From NCBI GenBank assembly GCA_035236585.1, contig CP141137.1:45902057-45966056 (forward strand): a stretch of 64,000 bases of DNA, written 5' to 3'. The stretch comes from Warburgia ugandensis (Eukaryota; Streptophyta; Magnoliopsida; Canellales; Canellaceae). Position 1 is the first letter of the stretch. Every line of letters begins with the position of its first letter. Below are positions 25,519 to 37,080 of this stretch, piece by piece. The position numbers were made by a program, and so were the translations under genes. The notes below the pieces were generated by a model, which was not told where the DNA came from, searched no databases, and saw only the letters and a list, made by a program, of their open reading frames with translations.

Positions 25519-28500
25519 TGTAACTACCTAAATTTTTATGTCTTATTTTATTTTGAAAAAATGGATTGAATAGGAGAATGAAAATTTTATAAATTTTGAA
25601 TATTAGAAATGAGATTTTATAGAAATAAAATTATGTGAAAATAACTTGATAATTAGATTCTACTTGAAAAATGGAATCCAATGGCACGAAGAACACTGAA
25701 GACGGAGATCGGATGAGAAAGTTATAGAACTTTTAAGTATAAGGGCATTTTGACAATTTCACAAATAATAAAAAAATTGTTTAAAAAAAATGGAATGAAT
25801 TAGAATTAGAGGGCGGTCATTTTGATAACAACACCCCCATCTCCATCGTTTGCGCTGAGTAAAAAGGTAGGCAGTTGCATCGCCCACCCCCTAGTCTTCG
25901 TCTGTTGAGCAATGAGAAAGGTTAGCGTTGGTGTCACCTGCGAGGATGGTGTAACACCAATGTTAAATACTCCCCCTTTCCCCCAACGCACATTCTTCTC
26001 AACCCTGGACTCCTTTCCCTCCCTCTTCTTCTCCTCCCTCTAGGCACCCATTTTCTCCATTGTCATCGGCAACTTGGGAATTCTGACAAACACAAATAGA
26101 TCTGCACCACCATAAAAACCTCTAATCCATCTCCTCTGGCTGCCCAAGTAGAGCCCCTCTCCCTTGTCTCCCTCTTTTTCCTTTTCCGGTGTTCTCCGCT
26201 CAGATCCATGCTGGATTTGGTCTCACTAGCTGGTAGATCATTTGTGAAAATAGACCTAGTTGATCTAAGTTGAAAACCACTCAAGGACATCTCAGATAGA
26301 AGATTTTTCCATCTGATGAGTTTGTGGGAGCCCAAAACCCTAGAAACCTGCAAAACAGTGGATTTTAGAAGCATCCTCGACGTTGATCAATGATTGGAAA
26401 GATTTGAAGGTCCAGATTTGACCGTCTCTTCCTGGTCAGTCTGGTTAGGCAACCAGGATGCTCTCTGGTGATGTGCATAGGAGACACAATCATTTGATGC
26501 ATCTTCATGCGTGCACGTACGATGCATGCTGGCACGATCGCAGTTTGACTGTGATGCCGTTGCATCTTAGGAACCTAGACACAACACAGTGTGTCATGAT
26601 TGCCAAGACACACCTACACATTCCATAAGGCACATCCCATCCCAGTGAGTCCCAGTAATCTCGCTTTGATGCGTTTTGATCCAGAATTTTAATCTAAACC
26701 ATTAAATAGATTAGAAATACAAAATCTCTAATTCAGAAGGCTATACAAGTTTGTTTTATGATTGAAAAGGTATGTTGCACTCGTCTTGACGATGCATACC
26801 TAATTATACAATAAAAATTTAGGATCAGAGAACAATTTTAACTGATCATGACTTAGAACCTATAAAAATCTCATAAATCTATACGATCAAAGATGATTAG
26901 ACCCCAAGAAGTGAACAATTAGATAACACAGTAGATCTATATACACAAATCAACCCTAAATTAAGGACATCAATCCTTGAATCATAGACTTGACCTTGAT
27001 AGATCAAATCAGTTTCTAGATTGATAATCTAAACCATTGCTCTGTGAATATGATTAATGATTAATAGAGAATGGAAAATAATACTTGGATTCTTACACTT
27101 AAATTATACCCAGGACCCCACAATGAGCTTGAAGGAGATCTAAAAAAACATTTAGGTAACATCCTTGAGGTAGGGAGTAATTGAATTCCAAAACTTAAAC
27201 GATTTACTTGAAACTATTTCCATGTTTAGTATGTTTTTGGAATGATAATGAGATATAATATTCTTATGATGAGCATGCAAATTATTATCACGATTCATGA
27301 TCTTGACTAAAAATGCTACTGTTAGTATCTTTTATAGCTATTTTTATTCTTTAATGATAGAACAATTTTATATATACGTTAATTATATGTTTTGAAATGG
27401 GTTGCATAAATTGCATGATTTAGTATATGTTAAACCTTGCATATTTCTATGATGCTTGAGTTTTGGAATACATGTATATATTTATCTTTTTTCAAGCTAG
27501 TGAGCATGGTGGGCACTATGCTAAGAGGTTGTATGGGGTTGGCTTCCTGGCCTCTAACCACGAAGGTGGTAGGTATATGTGCCCAAAGAGGCACCTATTT
27601 TTCTCAATTGTTGTGGTAGGGAAACGATTGCTAGAGATGTTCATGGTACTCTTTTTGAGACATATCCACATCGAATGTGGATATGTGATGGATGATCTCT
27701 AGATACCATAGACACGATTTCGAGAGCTAGTCATGAGCATAGTTATCCCTTTGGATTCTATTTTGTACTGCCATACATAGTGCATTGAGATGGTCTTAGA
27801 TGAGTACTCGTGATTAGTTGGCTGATGTGTTCACCGAGATACCCACGTGCATAATAACTACTGTAGGGTTAGGATTCCTAGCATATGGTTTGATCGATTA
27901 CTACTTTCAGGAATTTAGTAATGTTTATATTATTATTAATCAATTGATTTTGTTGAAAATTCTATTACTTGAATATAAATGTGCAAAGAAATTATACATG
28001 AATACCCATGTTTACATAAGATGGTTGCATGATTTTATTGCCTAAAAAATCCTTCTTAAAATTATGCATGTTGTATGCCATATTTTCAAATTAGTAGTAT
28101 TATATTACCTGCTAAGTATGATAAATACTCAACCAAATAAATTATTTTTTAGATCAGCTCAAGTAGGATTAGAAGAAGCGTCATGAAGTTTTAGTGCTAC
28201 GATTAAGTGAGCAAAGGTAAAGACAAGTGTGAATGTAGTAGTCCCAGAACTGGTAGTGATTATTTTAGTACTTGATGTAAATTGACTTTAAGTGATTATT
28301 AATAGTCTTGGGAACATTAATTATTCATTTTTAAATATTTTTTAAATTGCAATGGAATGTTTCATTCACTAATGATGTTAATTCATTATTGAATTATATA
28401 ATGACACTCGGGGTTTTCATGAATGAATTAAAAAAAATAAAATTTTCTACTACTTTTATTTTAAGAAAATAGTTTTTAAATAGAGATTGATCTCTCAAGT

Positions 28501-28547
28501 GAAAGCCTGTTATTTTAAATTGCATTATGAAAACCTGAGTCATCACA
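25519..28547 (+). repeat. 3' LTR, outer right end of the compound insertion
   Basis: This 3029-bp LTR starts TGTAACTACC, 46 bp after the stop of copy 3, and ends GAGTCATCACA. Directly right of it is GAACG, the partner of GAATG at 2375. It is the most complete LTR of the family in the window and a good reference for the deletions in the others. A TATA-like ATGTTAAATAC lies near 25960. Confidence 0.9.
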
Positions 28548-28552
28548 GAACG
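28548..28552. repeat. Right target-site duplication GAACG
   Basis: Partner of GAATG at 2375-2379, differing by one C/T transition. It forms part of the integrase codons continued at 28553 on the minus strand. Confidence 0.85.
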
Positions 28553-28990
28553 ACCCCATGAAATCAACACCCCCGCAATAAAAAACTCTGATGACAAGGA
28601 TAGGGTTCAAAGATATCATATTTCTATGGGTTATTCCTCCTAACTTTTGGCATCACTCACATGATTTATAGAACACATGTGTGTCTTTAAATAGTGAAGG
28701 CCAGTAGAAACCACACTACAAAATCTTTGCAGTAGTTTTCTGTGTCGAAATATGTCCATCACTTACTTCTGAATGATAAGAAGATGACACTATTTTGGTC
28801 TAGGTCTGGAACACATCTCCTAATTATAATATGATCTATGTAGTACCTAAACAAGTATGGATCATTCTAGAAATAATGCTTAACATTGGAAAAAAAAATT
28901 TCTTTCTAATTTGTGCCAATGTTGAAGAATCTTTCCTATAACTATTATCCAAGGTGGGCCAAGAAGTGGTGATTAAATTCACCTTTAATC
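28553..28990 (-). pseudogene. Athila-type integrase, proximal half with zinc-binding region (broken)
   Basis: Read on the minus strand this is the start of the integrase whose distal half lies at 1505-2374. It holds the remains of the zinc-binding domain (near 28650-28720, with stretches matching VLQ, FYWP and H.FC-type blocks) and ends GVDFMGSF at the insertion point. That is where the family normally reads DFMGPF before the catalytic core. Stops and frameshifts are frequent. Confidence 0.8.
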
Positions 28991-29629
28991 TTGTGGGATT
29001 AGGTACCCTTACTAATTAATTTTCACACGCCATAGCAAGCAATATACAAATCACCTTAAAGCAATAAATGTGCCCTAAAATAAAAATAAAAATAATTAAC
29101 TATTGTAAACTCTAAAATGTAATAGTTATCAAGTATGCTATCTATATGCAATTACACTCTCAAACAATGCAAAATTATTCTACTAATACAAAACTTAATC
29201 TAAGAATTTTAAGGATGTAGGATTGCTCACAGTGGGCTCCTAGATAAAGTCTTCTCGTACAAAGGTAGGACTATTTATATTCCTCCTCCACTTTCAAGTT
29301 ATGGTGGGCCACCCTTAACATGTATTATTACAACCCTTTTTAAATAAATTACGATTAATAGAAAAATACAATGTGCCCTCACTACAATTCACTCAGGATA
29401 AAAATTTGGCTATCCTAACTAAGATCCTCCATGAATTCCTACTTTTCCAATTTCCTACCAAATAAGAACAGCAATAAGTGCTAAATTCAATACATAGAGT
29501 GATTATGCACTAATAAAATTGAAAAATGCACTTAAAAATGCCTAGATTGCTAAAATAATGCAATTCCTAAATTTTTGTTTTAAAAATTTTTGAATTTGTA
29601 TTCAATTTTATGAAAACTCCATTGTAGGT
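28991..29629 (-). other. Interior remnant between Athila integrase and primer site
   Basis: Only about 640 bp separate the integrase start from the primer site at 29630. Gag, protease and RT, which normally take several kilobases, are missing. I recognise no domain here. The most likely explanation is a large internal deletion. Confidence 0.5.
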
Positions 29630-29646
29630 CCCTGACAATGATGCCA
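29630..29646 (-). other. Primer binding site, tRNA-Asp type, decayed
   Basis: On the minus strand the 17 bases read TGGCATCATTGTCAGGG. The expected Athila site complementary to tRNA-Asp is TGGCGCCGTTGCCGGGG. All five differences are transitions at former CpG or CpNpG positions, the mark of methylated-cytosine decay. Confidence 0.75.
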
Positions 29647-30974
29647 AAAACTTGTTCGTATTTTTTGTGAGTGAAAGGGGTATTGTAATATAGCTTATGC
29701 AAGTATAAGTAGATCCCATGGGGATTTGACTTGAAGAAATTAGAGTTTAAATAAAATTTAATATCTACAAATTAAAAGAATTGATAGGAATTAACTAATA
29801 ATGAACTCAAAATTTAGATATATTGAATTAATGAAAAGTACAAAATTCTAAACGAAAAAAGGTAGAAAATTAAATGAATTAACCAACTAAAAATTAATTT
29901 TCCTAGCTTGATCATGGCAAATTTCTTCAAATTCGGTGACATGAGAGTTGATCAACCTTCATCAATCTCTTCCTCATATCTCTGATTAGGGATTCTATGG
30001 TCAAATTATTCAAAATTTTCAAAATTTTGATAATCTAGACTAAGGAAAATGTTTGAGGTTTGGATGGCTTAGATCAAATTCTTGGAAGACATACTGAGGA
30101 TCATGACCTATGGATAAGCTAGGAATTATCCTAAGATGAAGATCTAAAAATTAATTGAAAATTTGAGGAGAAGAAGATCTAAAACTAAACTGATCCTTCT
30201 TAATTGGTATGTTTAAAGTTTTGTTTGAGAATAAAATAAAGCTAAATTAGAATCATCTGAATCTTGCTTTATATGTATGATTGGCACCGATGACCATCTG
30301 ATTGTTAAATTTTACAAATCAATGGGTGGATGGTCAATTGGAGCTAAAATGAATATTTTATCTAAAAATTGCAAAATTGATCAATTAGATAATCTATCCA
30401 AATGCTAAATTGAGGGTATTTTGGACAAATTAAACACTTAAGGCACTCCCTAACAAGTATTTTGCTAGTCTCGAGCAAACCATGCTGAAAACTAATCTCA
30501 AATTCCCAAAAATTGTTTTCAAGTCAATTGCTACTTTTTCTTAGAGAATTACCTACAATAAATCTATCACTTATCCTTGCCCTGAACTGACCCTTATCTC
30601 AAGGAGCTCTTTAGTTTACTCATTTGTGTCTTTGGTTGTCCATTTGTTATTTTTTCCTCTAAGGGGTCCTCTCCAATAAATAACTACCATTAAAAAATAG
30701 TTACTTAATATATTCTATTTGTAGTTTTAAACCATGGGCAGGTTATTTGTACGTTATCCATTTCCTATAATGATATGCATGATGCTTCTTTATATCATTA
30801 GCTATTGATTAAGTGTTGTTATGTTATGGGTCATGGTTTACAATTTAGTAATTTTTTCTATTTAGATATTTTTGAGATTTTTATTTATTTTGAAAATATT
30901 TATAACTTTATATATAATTCAATACTAAGTCATGATATATGTTGCCAATATGTGTTGTCCTTGAGCTAGATTGG
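29647..30974 (-). repeat. Athila-type LTR, minus strand, right end cut by the next element
   Basis: It begins at the primer site with the same terminal sequence as 1-53 in reverse. It continues with a block like GATCCCATGGGGATTTGACTT (29727-29746), typical of the end of such LTRs. No frame is open. At 30975 the LTR start of a Tekay-like element interrupts it, so its own 5' end is not in view. Confidence 0.6.
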
Positions 30975-33900
30975 TGTAATGACCCCAATTTTTGCAGTTA
31001 TATTAGATTTATTTATGATATGAATTGAAAATTTTGGAAAATCAAACTAAAAAATTAGATTCCAAGAAATCAACTTTTTTATAGAAATGGGATTAGGAGT
31101 TGAAACATAGATATTTTGAATATACTTGAGAAATCAAGTCCAACAACTATAAGCATGTTGAAAGTGAAGTTAGGTGAGATATGAGTCAGAAGTGAGGTAA
31201 GATATGAGTCAGCTAGTACAAAGCTGAAAGTGAAGATAATGGAAATTTCACTTTTATTAAATTATTTTCAGTGGAATAAAAAGATAAATTAATCAAAATT
31301 AATAAAATAATCAAAATTTAGCCTCTAAGTACCCCAAAAATTCTCACAAAAATTTACAAGAAAACTCTGCCCTCTTTCCTCCTCCCTATTTCCCTTCCTT
31401 TTTCTCTCTCCTTTTCCCATTCTTTTTCTTTTTCACTGTCCTCTGTCTTAACTGGCAGTGCATCTGTTGACACGCTTGACAAAGGGCCCAGAAGTCAAAT
31501 GAGAACTTTCAGGGATGTGCCTTCCACACCCGTTCAACCCAATAGCTGGCTTCTATCTGGCATTCCCTCTTTCCCTTTTTCTTTCCTTCGGCAAGTTCTA
31601 CTATCAACAAACCCTTCTCCCTTTCCCTCCAACACTAGCAATCCCATCGTTGGCCCTAATCCCCTTTCCTTTCCATTTTTTGGTGATCTAAATCACCAGC
31701 TAGTGTAGAATGGCATTTGCACCCATTAGGATCATCATCTTCTCCTGCGGCTCACTTTCTTTGGCTCTGATCTTCCTGTTGAGGCATTTTCAAGTAGGCC
31801 ACCCGTCCATTTTCAGCATTTTTCTAAGTTTTCATTGGTGAAATAGATCTGGTGGCACAAGTTCGGAACCTCCTCAAGGACAACTTAGATGGAAGATCTG
31901 GGCCATTCGATGAAATTATGGGACCCCAAAACCCCTAAATTTGAAAAAATAGTTAAACAATCAATTGTCTAGATTGAAGATCCAAGCTGAAAATAATTGG
32001 AATGTTAAGATCGCATTGTCTAAACATTTTTGGGCGGATCCACTGCCAAGATGCAACTTGAGAACACAACACGGAGACACGACCTATAAGCGTGTCTCTA
32101 CATGTGCGGAGTGGGCCAAAATGTTGTTGCTTTTTGGGAACTATGACGTCGCCAATGCATTATGGAGTCCAAGATGCACTAGAGCATTCTGGTAATGTTG
32201 TTTTGATGCGTTTTCAATCTAGAATTAAATCTAAACCGTAAAATTTATTAGAAAGTTAGAAATTCAATTCAAAAGTCAATACAACTTCAAATTTAGATCT
32301 GAAACATCCATTAAAATCATATTGAAAAGTAGAATTTAATACAGTGATAAAATTTAGAATTTGAGGACTATTTAGGTTGATCAAAAGCAAAAAACCATCC
32401 AAACTAAAAATGATTGGAATGTCAAGATCGCACTGTCCAAACATTTTTGGTAGGATCCACTTCCAAGACGCAACCTGAGAACAAAACATGGAGGCACAAC
32501 ATACAAGCGTGTCTTTGCACGTGAGGAGTGGACCAAAATGATGTTGCTTTGTGGGAATTGCGACATCACCAATGCATTCTGGAGTCCAAGATGCACTAGA
32601 GCATCCCAGTAATGTTATTTTGATGCATTTTCAATCTAGAATTAAATCTAAACCGTTAAATTTATTAGAAACTTAGAAATTCAATTCAAAAGTTAATACA
32701 ACTCCAAATTTATATCTGAATCATCCATTGAAATCATATTGACAATTAGAATTTAATAGAGTGATAAAATTTAGAATTTGAGGACAATTTAGGTTGATTA
32801 AAAGTAAAAAATCATGCAAATGTCTTTGATTAGTTAGATCAAAGATGATTAGATTATATGAAATGATTGAATAAGTGATTTAGTAATGAGATGAAACAAA
32901 TCAACTGCTCAAATCTATCATACATGTGACAAATCATGATCTAAACCATTGATTAAGATTAAAACCCTAGATTTAAGAGATCAAAATTAGATCTGAGCCT
33001 TAGATCAATATAGAAACTTTTAATATGTAATAAGATCATTGAAATTATTACATTTTAGTATAAATACTTCTAATCTATTTATAGATTTAACAATAAGACT
33101 TAATCAACAGTCAGATTTAGTATACTATGAAATAATTGGCAAGTAACTTAGAAAATAGTCAGAAACTCAGGATCTGACTAATCTAAAGTATATTTATATT
33201 TTTGTATATTTTCAACTTTATCGTAGAATGGAATTAATATTAGTAAGGGCCCCATAGGAAACCTTATAAGATAAGGATTGGATTTCATCACCAGATCCTT
33301 GGCCCACCTAAGAATTAATCTTCATCCTTGAATTTCATGATCACAATATTTGAAGATTGATTTAAAATAAAGTGGAAAGCAACTTAGGATATTGAGCTTA
33401 TATGACCCTTTTAGAAAGAGACAATCTATTGTTACTTCAATGGCTTCTAAGCATTCTGGTTATAGTGGGTGTTATAAAATTCAAGTGATTTTCCCATGCC
33501 TTTCATTAATATTAGATGAGCCTAAACACCTCCTACCATAAGGATTGTATCAACCAATTTAGAAAACCTAACTAGTAAGCAGTAGTCAAATCTGAAAATA
33601 AGGAGGAACTGCCTAGATTTAGGAAAGGTAATTAAGACATTGCTCAATCAGCAATATACTAAGACGGGTTGTGCATCATTTAACTTAGGAATAGTATTTA
33701 GACCATAAATTAACAATCAAAGGCAAGAATTTAATAATTAGACAAGACTTTAAGTAAGATGACTATGATTAAGGAAGATCAAATGGAAGATCATGATAAT
33801 AAGGGATTATTAAAGAAAGATCCAAGATTAATATATCAAACCTTGACAAAAAAAATAGATTATAGATCAAACTGAGATTACTGAAAACTGGAAATTTGAA

Positions 33901-35584
33901 GATCTAAACTATTGATCGAAGGTATCCAAAGTGAAGAGATCCATATAGATTAAGGTCATCATATTTAAGGATGATCAAAGACCAAATGAAGTATATATGA
34001 AATTGTGATTAAGGAATGACATTATATACAAATATGACTTAACAAATAGAAAGATTTATACAACGATCAAGATTGTTGATTATTTTAAGTATTTGGATTA
34101 TTGCAATTGAGGTAGGTGGACTCTTAAGAATGCATTCCTTTAAAGATCTATGTTCTAAGCATGACCTTATTATGAAATTTGTAGAATTTAAATGATTCAT
34201 TAATTAGAATAAATACCAATGCCTTAAAATTGTTTATAATGCAACATGTAATGACCTTATGCTTAGAATTGTGCAACTATTATTTAGGCATAATCTGGAA
34301 TTATATTATAAATTTATCCATGAATATAGATTGTGAAATTCCATCCTCAGTACTTGAGTGCCAATTAATAATTATGATGATGTTATTGCAAATTTTATAT
34401 GAATAAGCAAATAGCTTGCTAGTACAATTATTATTTTTCATATAGGTATGGAGGCTTGTGGTCTTGTTTTCAATAGGCATAGGCCTAGGAATACTATGCT
34501 AGAAGAGTTGTGATGGTTTGGCCACTAGCTCTCTGAAAGTGATGATATGTAGATACCATGCCCAATGAGAGGCTAAAAGTCAGGTGGGGCAATTATGGGA
34601 AGGCTACCATTGTGAAAGGCTTGTCTCCCCATATAGGCAGTAACATATTGTATTTCCACCATGGTATTAGTGGAGTGTTTAGGTAGTCATCTAGACATGC
34701 TAGTGTGGATTGAGACTACAACGTAATAGACCTTTATGTATTTTGCACTATGGTATATATGAGATGGCATGATGAGATGCCCAGTATGAGCTCATTACCA
34801 ATGTTCCCATGAAGGGATAATTCTCAATAGAGACTAGATGAATATTGACCTCATATAGTGGAGCGTGTTGATATTGAAACCAATATAGTCTAGGTATGAA
34901 TATTATTATATTACTATTGACATTGTTAACTATGTTCACAATTTTAATTGATTTACCCATATACATTATGTGTGAATTATTCATAGAAGGTTTCACATGA
35001 GATGTTAAATGATAGAACTATTATACAGAGTATATTAATGGAAATTGAATTACTTTATGGAAATAGAATATGATGGATATGAGTATTGGAATTATCAAAG
35101 AATTAGTGGATTATAAATTACATTGCTAACTCCATATGCTTCTTAAATCCCCTACCAAGCATTGCTTTCTGAGATATTGTAAATGTTTGGATGTTTACAA
35201 TATCTAAGACACAGATAAACAGGAGTGGAAAGTTACAGCTCGAGGATATCAACTTCCTTACTACTGCTTCAGGGTATTTACCTTTAGAAATTTGTTTTGA
35301 GTAGTTAGTTTATTTGAATTGTGTAGTTTGGACATTTGATCTAATAAATATAGGGGGCTATGTATGTGAACTACTAGGTGGATCCTGTTTTAAATAAATA
35401 TGTTTCTATTGTTATTCAGTAGAAATTTATTTTATACAAAAATATATGTATAGTAAGAGAGTTAAAGTGACATTCAGGTTTTTGAAAATGTTTTTTTGCC
35501 ATTTAATTTCCAATTTTATCACAAATAAGTGCCCTACCTTTTGAAATATTCATGAAAATATGTTTGAAAAATGGGGTTGTCACA
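30975..35584 (+). repeat. Very long 5' LTR (4.6 kb)
   Basis: It starts TGTAATGACCCC and ends GGGGTTGTCACA, next to a Met primer site. It contains a 417-bp tandem duplication (31982-32818). It shares landmarks with the LTR at 55029-57682: a GGAGGCTTG block near 34449 and 56424, and an ACTATGCTAGAAG or TTATGTTAGGAG block near 34493 and 56479. This suggests related families. Confidence 0.85.
31982..32818 (+). repeat. 417-bp tandem duplication inside the LTR
   Basis: Two head-to-tail copies (about 31982-32398 and 32399-32818) match along their whole length with scattered, mostly transition, differences. For example, both carry TGGAGTCCAAGATGCACTAG (near 32163 and 32580) and ATCTAGAATTAAATCTAAACCG (near 32217 and 32634). 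Many shared positions differ by C/T or G/A, so the duplication is not recent. The overlapping frames at 31965-32195 and 32256-32596 are a by-product of the repeat. Confidence 0.9.
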
Positions 35585-35586
35585 AT

Positions 35587-35598
35587 TGGTACCAAAGC
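35587..35598 (+). other. Primer binding site, initiator tRNA-Met, decayed
   Basis: TGGTACCAAAGC lies two bases after the LTR end and differs from TGGTATCAGAGC by two transitions. Confidence 0.8.
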
Positions 35599-35715
35599 GG
35601 TTCATCTAGTCACTTGTAGCTCCATATGTCTAACATAAAGATGACAATCCAAATATAGGTTAGGATATAATTAGTTAAGTAGATGACTCATATAGAAATT
35701 TGTGTATATGAGCAG

Positions 35716-37075
35716 ATGCCACCTAAGAGAACAACTACGAGGATGGCTCAAAGAACTACTGATTCCAATATGGAGAATACAACATAAGGGAATCAAGGAG
35801 AAGAAATAATAACACAAGTGCTATAAGGTACTCTTTCCCATACACAACACGCTCAAGAGCCATTACAACCTATAGAAGTATAAAATATCCTAACTCAAGC
35901 TCAACCTGAAGTAAGGCCCAGCATGCTAGTACAGAGACAAGATACTCCAACACTAGTACACGTGGTGTGCTGAGACAGGACACTCCAACACTGGTACAGG
36001 ATCACTCTTCACCTATATAGAGTGGAGTAGTCGAAAGTTCCAAATGGACAAATGAGAAAATAGAAAAGATGGTGGAGATATTCCAAAAGATGGTCTCAGC
36101 CTTTACAGGAAAAGGTGAAGCTGAAAAGGCAAAAGAATGGATATTTGAAGTAGAGAAAACTTTCAATGTGCTACAAACCCCTAAAGAAGTGAAACTTAAG
36201 ATTGCCACTTACATATTGAAACAAGAAGGAACATTCTAGTGGAGATAGGCAAAAAGGACCTATTTTCCAAACCAAGGAGAAATTACATGGGAAGAATTCA
36301 AGGAAGTATTTAACAATAAATACTTTCCCCTTCATGTACAATCAATGAAGGAAAAAGAATTCTTGAATCCACTACAAGGGAAACTCTTAGTATTGGAATA
36401 TGAGAAAAAATTTGTTCAGCTTAAAAGTTATGCACCACATATCTGTGCCATGGATAGGCAAACAATTGATTTATTCCTGAAAGGTCTACAACTTGGACTG
36501 AGAACTAAAGTTTTGGGTACAAAACCCACAACTCCCACAGAATGTGTGGAAATGGCCTCTAAATTTGAGAAAGACTTCAAGAAAAATTAGACCACTAAGT
36601 ATGGTGGAATGGAAAATTACAATCCAAGGCTTTTCAAAAGGGGTAAAAGATCCATGAATAATTACAGGCCCTAAGGAAATTAGATGAACAATACAACAGG
36701 ACAATACAGGAGAGTAAGTCGTTGATGTAGAAGATTTCACCTTGGGACTGTATGCCCTAGGCCTGAGTAGTAATAATAAAGACCTCCTATCAAATGTTAC
36801 AATTGCACTGAACTTGGACACACTGCCAGTGCCTGCACCAAACAATTGGCAATTAAAGATAGTCCTTAGAATATTCCTCGACATCAAGGGAGAGTATTTG
36901 CTATCATGGATGAACACACTCAAGCTTCAAATGTAGTGATAGAAGATACACTACTAATTTCTGGTAGTCATGCAAAAGTACTATTTCACTCAGGATTTAC
37001 TAACTCCTTTCTCTTTTTTTTCTGCAACAAGTCAACTCGACATTGACTCCTATGCTACCAAGTTAACTTAGACAA
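35716..37075 (+). pseudogene. gag and partial protease of the Tekay-like element (broken)
   Basis: The reading starts MPPKRTTTRM at 35716. The gag core is best kept at 36060-36600, with an open piece at 36345-36590 (KEFLNPLQGKLLVLEYEKKF). The nucleocapsid zinc knuckle is complete at 36795-36836: CYNCTELGHTASAC, spacing C-X2-C-X4-H-X4-C. The protease follows, but its active-site motif reads FHSGFTNSF (36984-37010) where the family has FDSGATHSF, so the catalytic Asp is lost. Stops and frameshifts lie throughout. Sequence resembling the family ends soon after 37010. Confidence 0.85.
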
Positions 37076-37080
37076 GTTTG

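Larger units (their letters stand above)
2380..28547. mobile_element. 26-kb compound Tekay/Del-type gypsy insertion with an inverted central block
   Basis: Five full or partial LTRs and three gag-pol copies of one family lie inside a single target-site duplication. In order: LTR (+) 2380-5131; gag-pol (+); LTR start (+) to about 10530; gag start (-) 10531-10763; LTR (-) 10863-15634 with a nested solo LTR; gag-pol (-) 15681-19960; LTR (-) 20100-23104; pol 3' part (+) from about 23105; LTR (+) 25519-28547. Adjacent copies share LTRs, the pattern left by unequal recombination between LTRs. The orientation flips at about 10530 and 23105. The mechanism is inferred: inversion inside a tandem array, or inverted insertion followed by deletion. 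Confidence 0.85.
30975..37080 (+). mobile_element. Tekay-like gypsy element, 3'-truncated
   Basis: It comprises a 4610-bp LTR, a Met-type primer site, gag and the first part of the protease. Recognisable sequence stops near 37010-37080. RT, RNase H, integrase and the 3' LTR were not found to the right. The five bases before it are ATTGG; with no right end a duplication cannot be tested. Confidence 0.8.

Noticed and set aside
31965-32596. Paired frames on both strands with similar peptides
   Set aside because: They are produced by the 417-bp tandem duplication in the LTR.
36486-36923. A 145-codon minus-strand frame
   Set aside because: It is the shadow of the gag zinc-knuckle region, which is clearly on the plus strand.
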